From assembly GCA_033782935.1 (NCBI GenBank), contig JAWQEG010000369.1, positions 1,431,501 through 1,495,500 on the forward strand: a stretch of DNA of 64,000 nucleotides, in the 5' to 3' direction. The notes under the pieces were generated by a model. It was not told the origin of the DNA, ran no database searches, and was given only the letters and a program-made list of their open reading frames with translations. This DNA comes from Petrolisthes cinctipes. Taxonomy: Eukaryota; Arthropoda; Malacostraca; Decapoda; Porcellanidae. Below are positions 48,940 to 62,900 of the stretch, piece by piece (position 1 is the stretch's first letter; every line of letters begins with the position of its first letter). Position numbers and translations under genes: made by a program.

Positions 48940-51900
48940 CAGATTGCTTCTGGGACCCCAAAATATTGAATTTTCGGGTGTTTTGAACCTGAATTTGAGA
49001 TATAATCGCGTACAGAAGATACATGCACATATTGACTTTGGGCACCAAAAATATCGATTTTCAGCATGTTTTGGGCCTGAATTTTGAAAATACTCTAACA
49101 CGGAGTAGGCATGTACAGATCGCTTCTGGGACCCCAAAATATCGAATTTTCGGGTGTTTAGGGCCAGAATTTGAGATATAAACGGGTACAGAAGATGCAT
49201 GCACATATCGACTTTTGGGCAACTAAAAGATCGATTTTCAGTATGTTTTTGGCCTGTATTTTGAAAATACTCTAACACGGAATAGGCATGTACAGATACC
49301 TTTTGGGACCTCTAAATATCGAATTTTCGGGTGTTTTGGGGCTGAATTTGATATATCGATTTTTTGGCACCTAAAATGTCGATTTTTAGCATGTTTTTAG
49401 CCTATATTTTGAAAATATTCTAGCACTGTGTAGGCATGTAGAGATTGCTTCTGGGACCCCAAAATATTGAATTTTCGGGTGTTTTGAGCCTGAATTTGAG
49501 ATATAAACGGGTACAGAAGATACATGCACATATTGACTTTGGGCATCTAAAATATCGATTTTCAGCATGTTTTGGGCCTGTATTTTGAAAATACTCTAAC
49601 ACTGAGTAGGCATGTACAGATTGCTTCTGGGACCCCAAAATATTGAATTTTCGGGTGTTTTGAGCCTGTATTTGAGATATAAACGGGTACTGAAGATGCA
49701 TTCACATATCGACTTTTGTGCACCTAAAAGATCGATTTTCAGTATGTTTTGAGCATGTATTTTGAAAATACTCTAACACGGAGTAGGCATGTACAGATAC
49801 CTTTTGGGACCTCTAAATATCAAATTTTCGGGTGTTCTGGGACTGAATTTGAGATATCGACTTTTTGGCACCTAAAAGATCGATTTTTAGCATGTTTTTA
49901 GCCTATATTTTGAAAATATTCTAGCACTGAGTAGGCATGTACAGATTGCTTCTGGGACCCCAAAATATTGAATTTTCGGGTGTTTTGAGACTGAATTTGA
50001 GATATAAACGGGTACAGAAGATACATGCACATATTGACTTTGGGAACCAAAAATATCTATTTTCAGCATGTTTTGGGCCTGAATTTTGAAAATACTCTAA
50101 CAAGGAGTAGGCATGTACAGATTGCTTCTGGGACCCCAAAATATTGAATTTTTGGGTGTTTTGAGCCTGAATTTGAGATATAAACGGGTACTGAAGATGC
50201 ATGCACATATCGACTTTTGTGCACCTAAAAGATAGATTTTCAGTATGTTTTTTAGCATGTATTTTGAAAATACTCTAACACGGAGTAGGCATGTACAGAT
50301 CGCTTCTGGGACCCCTAAATATCGAATTTTCGGGTGTTTTGCGACTGAATTTGAGATATCGACTTTTTGGCACCTAAAAGATCGATTTTTAGCATGTTTT
50401 TAGCCTATATTTTGAAAATATTCTAGCACTGAGTACAGATTGCTTCTGGGACCCCAAAATATTGAATTTTCGGGTGTTTTGAGCCTGAATTTGAGATATA
50501 AACGGGTACAGAAGATACATGCACATATTGACTTTGGGCACCATAAATATCGATTTTCAGCATGTTTTGGGCCTGAATTTTGAAAATACTCTAACACGGA
50601 GTAGGCATGTACAGATCGCTTCTGGGACCCCAAAATATCGAATTTTCGGGTGTTTAGGGCCAGAATTTGAGATATAAACGGGTACAGAAGATGCATGCAC
50701 ATATCGACTTTTGGGCACCTAAAAAATCGATTTTCAGTATGTTTTTGGCCTGTATTTTGAAAATACTCTAACACGGAGTAGGCATGTACAGATACCTTCT
50801 GGGACCTCTAAATATCGAATTTTCGGGTGTTTTGGGACTGAATTTGAGATATCGATTTTTTGGCACCTAAAATGTCTTTTTTTAGCATTTTTTTAGCCTA
50901 TATTTTGAAAATATTCTTGCACTGTACAGATTGCTTCTGGGACCCCAAAATATTGAATTTTCGGGTGTTTTGAGCCTGAATTTGAGATATAAACGGGTAC
51001 AGAAGATACATGCACATATTGACTTTGGGCACCAAAAATATCGATTTTCAGCATGTTTTGGGCCTGAATTTTGAAAATACTCTAACACGGAGTAGGGGCA
51101 TGTACAGATCGCTTCTGGGACCCCAAAATATCGAATTTTCGGGTGTTTAGGGCCAGAATTTGAGGTATAAACGGGTACAGAAGATGCATGCACATATCGA
51201 CTTTTGGGCACCTAAAAGATCGATTTTCAGTATGTTTTTGGCCTGTATTTTGAAAATACTCTAACACGGAGTAGGCATGTACAGATACCTTTTGGGACCT
51301 CTAAATATCGAATTTTCGGGTGTTTTGGGACTGAATTTGAGATATCGATTTTTTGGCACCTAAAATGTCGATTTTTAGCATGTTTTTAGCCTATATTTTG
51401 AAAATATTCTAGCACTGTGTAGGCATGTACAGATTGCTTCTGGGACCCCAAAATATTAAATTTTCGGGTGTTTTGAGCCTGAATTTGAGATATAAACGGG
51501 TACAGAAGATACATGCACATATTGACTTTGGGCATCTAAAATATCGATTTTCAGCATGTTTTGGGCCTGAATTTTGAAAATACTCTAAAACTGAGTAGGC
51601 ATGTACAGATTGCTTCTGGGACCCCAAAATATTGAATTTTCGGGTGTTTTGAGCTTGTATTTGAGATATAAACGGGTACTGAAGATGCATGCACATATCG
51701 ACTTTTGTGCACCTAAAAGATCGATTTTCAGTATGTTTTGAGCATGTATTTTGAAAATACTCTAACACGGAGTAGGCATGTACAGATACCTTCTGGGACC
51801 TCTAAATATCGAATTTTCGGGTGTTCTGGGACTGAATTTGAGATATCGACTTTTTGGCACCTAAAAGATCGATTTTTAGCATGTTTTTAGCCTATATTTT

Positions 51901-53400
51901 GAAAATATTCTAGCACTGAGTAGGCATGTACAGATTGCTTCTGGGACCCCAAAATATTGAATTTTCGGGTGTTTTGAGCCTGTATTTGAGATATAAACGG
52001 GTACAGAAGATACATGCACATATTGACTTTGGGCACCAAAAATATCGATTTTCAGCATGTTTTGGGCCTGAATTTTGAAAATACTCTAACAAGGAGTAGG
52101 CATGTACAGATTGCTTCTGGGACCCCAAAATATTGAATTTTTGGGTGTTTTGAGCCTGAATTTGAGATATAAACGGGTACTGAAGATGCATGCACATATC
52201 GACTTTTGTGCACCTAAAAGATCGATTTTCAGTATGTTTTTTAGCATGTATTTTGAAAATACTCTAACACGGAGTAGGCATGTACAGATCGCTTCTGGGA
52301 CCCCTAAATATCGAATTTTCGGGTGTTTTGGGACTGAATTTGAGATATCGACTTTTTGGCACCTAAAAGATCGATTTTTAGCATGTTTTTAGCCTATATT
52401 TTGAAAATATTCTAGCACTGAGTACAGATTGCTTCTGGGACCCCAAAATATTGAATTTTCGGGTGTTTTGAGCCTGAATTTGAGATATAAACGGGTACAG
52501 AAGATACATGCACATATTGACTTTGGGCACCAAAAATATCGATTTTCAGCATGTTTTGGGCCTGAATTTTGAAAATACTCTAACACGGAGTAGGCATGTA
52601 CAGATCGCTTCTGGGACCCCAAAATATCGAATTTTCGGGTGTTTAGGGCCAGAATTTGAGATATAAACGGGTACAGAAGATGCATGCACATATCGACTTT
52701 TGGGCACCTAAAAGATCGATTTTCAGTATGTTTTTGGCCTGTATTTTGAAATTACTCTAACACGGAGTAGGCATGTACAGATACCTTATGGGACCTCTAA
52801 ATATCGAATTTTCGGGTGTTTTGGGACTGAATTTGAGATATCGATTTTTTGGCACCTAAAATGTCGATTTTTAGCATGTTTTTAGCCTATATTTTGAAAA
52901 TATTCTAGCACTGTGTAGGCATGTATAGATTGCTTCTGGGACCCCAAAATATTGAATTTTCGGGTGTTTTGAGCCTGAATTTGAGATATAAACGGGTACA
53001 GAAGATACATGCACATATTGACTTTGGGCACCAAAGATATCGATTTTCAGCATGTTTTGGGCCTGAATTTAGAAAATACTCTAACACGGAGTAGGCATGA
53101 ACAGATTGCTTCTGGGACCCCAAAATATCGAATTTTCGGGTGTTTAGGGCCAGAATTTGAGATATAAACGGGTACAGAAGATGCATGCACATATCGACTT
53201 TTGGGCACCTAAAAGATCGATTTTCAGTATGTTTTTGGCCTGTATTTTGAAAATACTCTAACACGGAGTAGGCATGTACAGATACCTTTTGGGACCTCTA
53301 AATATCGAATTTTCGGGTGTTTTGGGACTGAATTTGAGATATCGATTTTTTGGCACCTAAAATGTCGATTTTTAGCATGTTTTTAGCCTATATTTTGAAA
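48889..53400. repeat. Distant block copy 1 (partner at 59982-64000)
   Basis: This block matches 59982-64000. The spacing is 11093 bp up to about 50350 and 10600 bp from about 50830; copy 1 holds one extra 493-bp trimer between. Shared rare marks include GGAATAGGCATG, AAATATCAAATTTTC, AAAGATAGATTTTC, the 2-bp insertion GAGTAGGGGCATG (near 51091 and 61691) and CTCTAAAACTGAG. Differences I noticed include GGCAACT/GGCACCT, TTTGATATAT/TTTGAGATAT, ATCTATT/ATCGATT and GAGCTTG/GAGCCTG. Confidence 0.9.
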
Positions 53401-54300
53401 ATATTCTAGCACTGTGTAGGCATGTAGAGATTGCTTCTGGGACCCCAAAATATTGAATTTTCGGGTGTTTTGAGCCTGAATTTGAGATATAAACGGGTAC
53501 AGAAGATACATGCACATATTGACTTTGGGCATCTAAAATATCGATTTTCAGCATGTTTTGGGCTTGTATTTTGAAAATACTCTAACACGGAGTAGGCATG
53601 TACAGATTGCTTCTGGGACCCCAAAATATTGAATTTTTGGGTGTTTTGAGCCTGAATTTGAGATATAAACGGGTACTGAAGATGCATGCACATATCGACT
53701 TTTGTGCACCTAAAAGATCGATTTTCAGTATGTTTTGAGCATGTATTTTGAAAATACTCTAACACGGAGTAGGCATGTACAGATACCTTCTGGGACCTCT
53801 AAATATCGAATTTTCGGGTGTTCTGGAACTGAATTTGAGATATCGACTTTTTGGCACCTAAAAGATCGATTTTTAGCATGTTTTTAGCCTATATTTTGAA
53901 AATATTCTAGCACTGAGTAGGCATGTACAGATTGCTTCTGGGACCCCAAAATATTGAATTTTCGGGTGTTTTGAGCCTGAATTTGAGATATAAACGGGTA
54001 CAGAAGATACATGCACATATTGACTTTGGGAACCAAAAATATCGATTTTCAGCATGTTTTGGGCCTGAATTTTGAAAATACTCTAACAAGGAGTAGGCAT
54101 GTACAGATTGCTTCTGGGACCCCAAAATATTGAATTTTTGGGTGTTTTGAGACTGAATTTGAGATATAAACGGGTACTGAAGATGCATGCACATATCGAC
54201 TTTTGTGCACCTAAAAGATCGATTTTCAGTATGTTTTTTAGCATGTATTTTGAAAATACTCTAACACGGAGTAGGCATGTACAGATCGCTTCTGGGACCC
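51285..54300. repeat. Close copy of the window start (1-3016), 51284 bp away
   Basis: Bases 51285-54300 track bases 1-3016 at a constant offset of 51284 bp. They share the rare AATATTAAATTTTC (near 171 and 51455), CTGTATTTGAG in the same monomers, GTATAGATTGC (near 1640 and 52924), TTTAGAAAATAC and GCATGAACAG. Differences include CCTGTATTTTG/CCTGAATTTTG, AACACTGAG/AAAACTGAG, ATTTAATTTT/ATTGAATTTT and TTCTGGG/TTATGGG. The 1997-bp period is present here too. A third copy begins at 61885. Confidence 0.88.
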
Positions 54301-54386
54301 CTAAATATCGAATTTTCGGGTGTTTTGGGACTGAATTTGAGATATCGACTTTTTGGCACCTAAAAGATCGATTTTTAGCATGTTTT

Positions 54387-55270
54387 TTAACCTATATTTT
54401 GAAAATATTCTAGCACTGAGTACAGATTGCTTCTCGGACCCCAAAATATTGAATTTTCGGGTGTTTTGAGCCTGAATTTGAGATATAAACGGGTACAGAA
54501 GATACATGCACATATTGACTTTGAACACCAAAAATATCGATTTTCAGCATGTTTTGGGCCTGAATTTTGAAAATACTCTAACACGGAGTAGGCATGTACA
54601 GATCGCTTCTGGGACCCCAAAATATCGAATTTTCGGGTGTTTAGGGCCAGAATTTGAGATATAAACGGGTACAGAAGATGCATGCACATATCGACTTTTG
54701 GGCACCTAAAAGATCGATTTTCAGTATGTTTTTGGCCTGTATTTTGAAAATACTCTAACACGGAGTAGGCATGTACAGATACCTTCTGGGACCTCTAAAT
54801 ATCGAATTTTCGGGTGTTTTGGGACTAAATTTGAGATATCGATTTTTTGGCACCTAAAATTTCGTTTTTTAGCATGTTTTTAGCCTATATTTTGAAAATA
54901 TTCTTGCACTGTACAGATTGCTTCTGGGACCCCAAAATATTGAATTTTCGGGTGTTTTGAGCCTGAATTTGAGATATAAACGGGTACAGAAGATACATGC
55001 ACATATTGACTTTGGTCACCAAAAATATCGATTTTCAGCATGTTTTGGGCCTGAATTTTGAAAATACTCTAACACGGAGTAGGCATGTACAGATCGCTTC
55101 TGGGACCCCAAAATATCGAATTTTCGGGTGTTTAGGGCCAGAATTTGAGGTATAAACGGGTACAGAAGATGCATGCACATATCGACTTTTGGGCACCTAA
55201 AAGATCGATTTTCAGTATGTTTTTGGCCTGTATTTTGAAAATACTCTAACACGGAGTAGGCATGTACAGA
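54387..55270. repeat. Block shared with 59013-59896 and with 5099-5982
   Basis: This segment matches 59013-59896 at 4626 bp and 5099-5982 at 49288 bp. Shared marks are TTGAACACCAAAAA, AATGTCGTTTTTTAGC or its AATTTCG form, CACTGTACAG, TTTGGTCACC, GAGGTATAAAC and GTACAGAAACC. Just left of it, TTTTTTAACC near 54382 is a private change. To the right, the counterpart of 6126-6301 (one 176-bp monomer) is missing, so the offset becomes 49112 bp. Confidence 0.75.
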
Positions 55271-57880
55271 AACCTTTTGGGACCTCTAAATATCGAATTT
55301 TCGGGTGTTTTGGGACTGAATTTGAGATATCGATTTTTTGGCACCTAAAATGTCGATTTTTAGCATGTTTTTAGCCTATATTTTGAAAATATTCTAGCAC
55401 TGTGTAGGCATGTACAGATTGCTTCTGGGACCCCAAAATATTGAATTTTCGGGTGTTTTGAGCCTGTATTTGAGATATAAACGGGTACTGAAGATGCATG
55501 CACATATCGACTTTTGTGCACCTAAAAGATCGATTTTCAGTATGTTTTGAGCATGTATTTTGAAAATACTCTAACACGGAGTAGGCATGTACAGATACCT
55601 TCTGGGACCTCTAAATATCGAATTTTCGGGTGTTCTGGGACTGAATTTGAGATATCGACTTTTTGGCACCTAAAAGATCGATTTTTAGCATGTTTTTAGC
55701 CTATATTTTGAAAATATTCTAGCACTGAGTAGGCATGTACAGATTGCTTCTGGGACCCCAAAATATTGAATTTTCGGGTGTTTTGAGCCTGTATTTGAGA
55801 TATAAACGGGTACAGAAGATACATGCACATATTGACTTTGGGCACCAAAAATATCGATTTTCAGCATGTTTTGGGCCTGAATTTTGAAAATACTCTGACA
55901 AGGAGTAGGCATGTACAGATTGCTTCTGGGACCCCAAAATATTGAATTTTTGAGTGTTTTGAGCCTGAATTTGAGATATAAACGGGTACTGAAGATGCAT
56001 GCACATATCGACTTTTGTGCACCTAAAAGATCGATTTTCAGTATGTTTTTTAGCATGTATTTTGAAAATACTTTAACACGGAGTAGGCATGTACAGATCG
56101 CTTCTGGGACCCCTAAATATCGAATTTTCGGGTGTTTTGGGACTGAATTTGAGATATCGACTTTTTGGCACCTAAAAGATCGATTTTTAGCATGTTTTTA
56201 GCCTATATTTTGAAAATATTCTAGCACTGAGTACAGATTGCTTCTGGGACCCCAAAATATTGAATTTTCGGGTGTTTTGAGCCTGAATTTGAGATATAAA
56301 CGGGTGCAGAAGATACATGCACATATTGACTTTGGGCACCAAAAATATCGATTTTCAGCATGTTTTGGGCCTGAATTTTGAAAATACTCTAACACGGAGT
56401 AGGCATGTACAGATCGCTTCTGGGACCCCAAAATATCGAATTTTCGGGTGTTTAGGGCCAGAATTTGAGATATAAACGGGTACAGAAGATGCATGCACAT
56501 ATCGACTTTTGGGCACCTAAAAGATCGATTTTCAGTATGTTTTTGGCCTGTATTTTGAAAATACTCTAACACGGAGTAGGCATGTACAGAAACCTTTTGG
56601 GACCTCTAAATATCGAATTTTCGGGTGTTTTGGGACTGAATTTGAGATATCGATTTTTTGGCACCTAAAATGTCGATTTTTAGCATGTTTTTAGCCTATA
56701 TTTTGAAAATATTCTAGCACTGTGTAGGCATGTACAGATTGCTTCTGGGACCCCAAAATATTGAATTTTCGGGTGTTTTGAGCCTGTATTTGAGATATAA
56801 ACGGGTACTGAAGATGCATGCACATATCGACTTTTGTGCACCTAAAAGATCGATTTTCAGTATGTTTTGAGCATGTATTTTGAAAATACTCTAACACGGA
56901 GTAGGCATGTACAGATACCTTCTGGGACCTCTAAATATCGAATTTTCGGGTGTTCTGGGAATGAATTTGAGATATCGACTTTTTGGCACCTAAAAGATCG
57001 ATTTTTAGCATGTTTTTAGCCTATATTTTGAAAATATTCTAGCACTGAGTAGGCATGTACAGATTGCTTCTGGGACCCCAAAATATTGAATTTTCGGGTG
57101 TTTTGAGCCTGTATTTGAGATATAAACGGGTACAGAAGATACATGCACATATTGACTTTGGGCACCAAAAATATCGATTTTCAGCATGTTTTGGGCCTGA
57201 ATTTTGAAAATACTCTGACAAGGAGTAGGCATGTACAGATTGCTTCTGGGACCCCAAAATATTGAATTTTTGGGTGTTTTGAGCCTGAATTTGAGATATA
57301 AACGGGTACTGAAGATGCATGCACATATCGACTTTTGTGCACCTAAAAGATCGATTTTCAGTATGTTTTTTAGCATGTATTTTGAAAATACTTTAACACG
57401 GAGTAGGCATGTACAGATCGCTTCTGGGACCCCTAAATATCGAATTTTCGGGTGTTTTGGGACTGAATTTGAGATATCGACTTTTTGGCACCTAAAAGAT
57501 CGATTTTTAGCATGTTTTTAGCCTATATTTTGAAAATATTCTAGCACTGAGTACAGATTGCTTCTGGGACCCCAAAATATTGAATTTTCGGGTGTTTTGA
57601 GCCTGAATTTGAGATATAAACGGGTGCAGAAGATACATGCACATATTGACTTTGGGCACCAAAAATATCGATTTTCAGCATGTTTTGGGCCTGAATTTTG
57701 AAAATACTCTAACACGGAGTAGGCATGTACAGATCGCTTCTGGGACCCCAAAATATCGAATTTTCGGGTGTTTAGGGCCAGAATTTGAGATATAAACGGG
57801 TACAGAAGATGCATGCACATATCGACTTTTGGGCACCTAAAAGATCGATTTTCAGTATGTTTTTGGCCTGTATTTTGAAA
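55151..57880. repeat. Tandem duplication with 1320-bp period (8-mer)
   Basis: Sequence repeats after 1320 bp. From 55266 the unit sums exactly as C 148, B 177, C 148, A 176, B 178, C 140, A 176, B 177. Limits are GAGGTATAA/GAGATATAA on the left and GAAAATACTC/GAAATTACTC on the right, giving 2.07 copies. Shared marks include TACTCTGACAAGG, TACTTTAACACGG and ACGGGTGCAGAAG. I noticed two differences: TTGAGTGTTTT/TTGGGTGTTTT and GGGACTG/GGGAATG. The missing A monomer that makes the B-C pair of 325 bp predates the duplication. Confidence 0.88.
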
Positions 57881-58899
57881 TTACTCTAACACGGAGTAGG
57901 CATGTACAGATACCTTATGGGACCTCTAAATATCGAATTTTCGGGTGTTTTGGGACTGAATTTGAGATATCGATTTTTTGGCACCTAAAATGTCGATTTT
58001 TAGCATGTTTTTAGCCTATATTTTGAAAATATTCTAGCACTGTGTAGGCATGTATAGATTGCTTCTGGGACCCCAAAATATTGAATTTTCGGGTGTTTTG
58101 AGCCTGAATTTGAGATATAAACGGGTACAGAAGATACATGCACATATTGACTTTGGGCACCAAAGATATCGATTTTCAGCATGTTTTGGGCCTGAATTTA
58201 GAAAATACTCTAACACGGAGTAGGCATGAACAGATTGCTTCTGGGACCCCAAAATATCGAATTTTCGGGTGTTTAGGGCCAGAATTTGAGATATAAACGG
58301 GTACAGAAGATGCATGCACATATCGACTTTTGGGCACCTAAAAGATCGATTTTCAGTATGTTTTTGGCCTGTATTTTGAAAATACTCTAACACGGAGTAG
58401 GCATGTACAGATACCTTTTGGGACCTCTAAATATCGAATTTTCGGGTGTTTTGGGACTGAATTTGAGATATCGATTTTTTGGCACCTAAAATGTCGATTT
58501 TTAGCATGTTTTTAGCCTATATTTTGAAAATATTCTAGCACTGTGTAGGCATGTAGAGATTGCTTCTGGGACCCCAAAATATTGAATTTTCGGGTGTTTT
58601 GAGCCTGAATTTGAGATATAAACGGGTACAGAAGATACATGCACATATTGACTTTGGGCATCTAAAATATCGATTTTCAGCATGTTTTGGGCTTGTATTT
58701 TGAAAATACTCTAACACGGAGTAGGCATGTACAGATTGCTTCTGGGACCCCAAAATATTGAATTTTTGGGTGTTTTGAGCCTGAATTTGAGATATAAACG
58801 GGTACTGAAGATGCATGCACATATCGACTTTTGTGGACCTAAAAGATCGATTTTCAGTATGTTTTGAGCATGTATTTTGAAAATACTCTAACACGGAGT
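57519..58899. repeat. Copy of 52390-53770 at 5129-bp spacing
   Basis: This block matches 52390-53770 at 5129 bp and 62990-64000 at 5471 bp. Shared marks include GAAATTACTC, ACCTTATGGG, GTATAGATTGC, TTTAGAAAATAC, GCATGAACAG, GTAGAGATTGC and GGGCTTGTATTTTG. One difference noted is TTGTGCACC/TTGTGGACC near 53704/58833. The three copies are spaced about 5.1 and 5.5 kb apart, which outlines a loose ~5-kb superunit at the right end of the window. Confidence 0.78.
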
Positions 58900-59981
58900 A
58901 GGCATGTACAGATACCTTCTGGGACCTCTAAATATCGAATTTTCGGGTGTTCTGGGACTGAATTTGAGATATCGACTTTTTGGCACCTAAAAGATCGATT
59001 TTTAGCATGTTTTTAGCCTATATTTTGAAAATATTCTAGCACTGAGTACAGATTGCTTCTCGGACCCCAAAATATTGAATTTTCGGGTGTTTTGAGCCTG
59101 AATTTGAGATATAAACGGGTACAGAAGATACATGCACATATTGACTTTGAACACCAAAAATATCGATTTTCAGCATGTTTTGGGCCTGAATTTTGAAAAT
59201 ACTCTAACACGGAGTAGGCATGTACAGATCGCTTCTGGGACCCCAAAATATCGAATTTTCGGGTGTTTAGGGCCAGAATTTGAGATATAAACGGGTACAG
59301 AAGATGCATGCACATATCGACTTTTGGGCACCTAAAAGATCGATTTTCAGTATGTTTTTGGCCTGTATTTTGAAAATACTCTAACACGGAGTAGGCATGT
59401 ACAGATACCTTCTGGGACCTCTAAATATCGAATTTTCGGGTGTTTTGGGACTGAATTTGAGATATCGATTTTTTGGCACCTAAAATGTCGTTTTTTAGCA
59501 TGTTTTTAGCCTATATTTTGAAAATATTCTTGCACTGTACAGATTGCTTCTGGGACCCCAAAATATTGAATTTTCGGGTGTTTTGAGCCTGAATTTGAGA
59601 TATAAACGGGTACAGAAGATACATGCACATATTGACTTTGGTCACCAAAAATATCGATTTTCAGCATGTTTTGGGCCTGAATTTTGAAAATACTCTAACA
59701 CGGAGTAGGCATGTACAGATCGCTTCTGGGACCCCAAAATATCGAATTTTCGGGTGTTTATGGCCAGAATTTGAGGTATAAACGGGTACAGAAGATGCAT
59801 GCACATATCGACTTTTGGGCACCTAAAAGATCGATTTTCAGTATGTTTTTGGCCTGTATTTTGAAAATACTCTAACACGGAGTAGGCATGTACAGAAACC
59901 TTTTGGGACCTCTAAATATCGAATTTTCGGGTGTTTTGGGACTGAATTTGAGATATCGATTTTTTGGCACCTAAAATGTCG

Positions 59982-62900
59982 ATTTTTAGCATGTTTTTAG
60001 CCTATATTTTGAAAATATTCTAGCACTGAGTACAGATTGCTTCTGGGACCCCAAAATATTGAATTTTCGGGTGTTTTGAACCTGAATTTGAGATATAATC
60101 GCGTACAGAAGATACATGCACATATTGACTTTGGGCACCAAAAATATCGATTTTCAGCATGTTTTGGGCCTGAATTTTGAAAATACTCTAACACGGAGTA
60201 GGCATGTACAGATCGCTTCTGGGACCCCAAAATATCGAATTTTCGGGTGTTTAGGGCCAGAATTTGAGATATAAACGGGTACAGAAGATGCATGCACATA
60301 TCGACTTTTGGGCACCTAAAAGATCGATTTTCAGTATGTTTTTGGCCTGTATTTTGAAAATACTCTAACACGGAATAGGCATGTACAGATACCTTTTGGG
60401 ACCTCTAAATATCGAATTTTCGGGTGTTTTGGGGCTGAATTTGAGATATCGATTTTTTGGCACCTAAAATGTCGATTTTTAGCATGTTTTTAGCCTATAT
60501 TTTGAAAATATTCTAGCACTGTGTAGGCATGTAGAGATTGCTTCTGGGACCCCAAAATATTGAATTTTCGGGTGTTTTGAGCCTGAATTTGAGATATAAA
60601 CGGGTACAGAAGATACATGCACATATTGACTTTGGGCATCTAAAATATCGATTTTCAGCATGTTTTGGGCCTGTATTTTGAAAATACTCTAACACTGAGT
60701 AGGCATGTACAGATTGCTTCTGGGACCCCAAAATATTGAATTTTCGGGTGTTTTGAGCCTGTATTTGAGATATAAACGGGTACTGAAGATGCATTCACAT
60801 ATCGACTTTTGTGCACCTAAAAGATCGATTTTCAGTATGTTTTGAGCATGTATTTTGAAAATACTCTAACACGGAGTAGGCATGTACAGATACCTTTTGG
60901 GACCTCTAAATATCAAATTTTCGGGTGTTCTGGGACTGAATTTGAGATATCGACTTTTTGGCACCTAAAAGATCGATTTTTAGCATGTTTTTAGCCTATA
61001 TTTTGAAAATATTCTAGCACTGAGTAGGCATGTACAGATTGCTTCTGGGACCCCAAAATATTGAATTTTCGGGTGTTTTGAGACTGAATTTGAGATATAA
61101 ACGGGTACAGAAGATACATGCACATATTGACTTTGGGAACCAAAAATATCGATTTTCAGCATGTTTTGGGCCTGAATTTTGAAAATACTCTAACAAGGAG
61201 TAGGCATGTACAGATTGCTTCTGGGACCCCAAAATATTGAATTTTTGGGTGTTTTGAGCCTGAATTTGAGATATAAACGGGTACTGAAGATGCATGCACA
61301 TATCGACTTTTGTGCACCTAAAAGATAGATTTTCAGTATGTTTTTTAGCATGTATTTTGAAAATACTCTAACACGGAGTAGGCATGTACAGATCGCTTCT
61401 GGGACCCCTAAATATCGAATTTTCGGGTGTTTTGGGACTGAATTTGAGATATCGATTTTTTGGCACCTAAAATGTCGTTTTTTAGCATGTTTTTAGCCTA
61501 TATTTTGAAAATATTCTTGCACTGTACAGATTGCTTCTGGGACCCCAAAATATTGAATTTTCGGGTGTTTTGAGCCTGAATTTGAGATATAAACGGGTAC
61601 AGAAGATACATGCACATATTGACTTTGGGCACCAAAAATATCGATTTTCAGCATGTTTTGGGCCTGAATTTTGAAAATACTCTAACACGGAGTAGGGGCA
61701 TGTACAGATCGCTTCTGGGACCCCAAAATATCGAATTTTCGGGTGTTTAGGGCCAGAATTTGAGGTATAAACGGGTACAGAAGATGCATGCACATATCGA
61801 CTTTTGGGCACCTAAAAGATCGATTTTCAGTATGTTTTTGGCCTGTATTTTGAAAATACTCTAACACGGAGTAGGCATGTACAGATACCTTTTGGGACCT
61901 CTAAATATCGAATTTTCGGGTGTTTTGGGACTGAATTTGAGATATCGATTTTTTGGCACCTAAAATGTCGATTTTTAGCATGTTTTTAGCCTATATTTTG
62001 AAAATATTCTAGCACTGTGTAGGCATGTACAGATTGCTTCTGGGACCCCAAAATATTAAATTTTCGGGTGTTTTGAGCCTGAATTTGAGATATAAACGGG
62101 TACAGAAGATACATGCACATATTGACTTTGGGCATCTAAAATATCGATTTTCAGCATGTTTTGGGCCTGAATTTTGAAAATACTCTAAAACTGAGTAGGC
62201 ATGTACAGATTGCTTCTGGGACCCCAAAATATTGAATTTTCGGGTGTTTTGAGCCTGTATTTGAGATATAAACGGGTACTGAAGATGCATGCACATATCG
62301 ACTTTTGTGCACCTAAAAGATCGATTTTCAGTATGTTTTGAGCATGTATTTTGAAAATACTCTAACACGGAGTAGGCATGTACAGATACCTTCTGGGACC
62401 TCTAAATATCGAATTTTCGGGTGTTCTGGGACTGAATTTGAGATATCGACTTTTTGGCACCTAAAAGATCGATTTTTAGCATGTTTTTAGCCTATATTTT
62501 GAAAATATTCTAGCACTGAGTAGGCATGTACAGATTGCTTCTGGGACCCCAAAATATTGAATTTTCGGGTGTTTTGAGCCTGTATTTGAGATATAAACGG
62601 GTACAGAAGATACATGCACATATTGACTTTGGGCACCAAAAATATCGATTTTCAGCATGTTTTGGGCCTGAATTTTGAAAATACTCTAACAAGGAGTAGG
62701 CATGTACAGATTGCTTCTGGGACCCCAAAATATTGAATTTTTGGGTGTTTTGAGCCTGAATTTGAGATATAAACGGGTACTGAAGATGCATGCACATATC
62801 GACTTTTGTGCACCTAAAAGATCGATTTTCAGTATGTTTTTTAGCATGTATTTTGAAAATACTTTAACACGGAGTAGGCATGTACAGATCGCTTCTGGGA

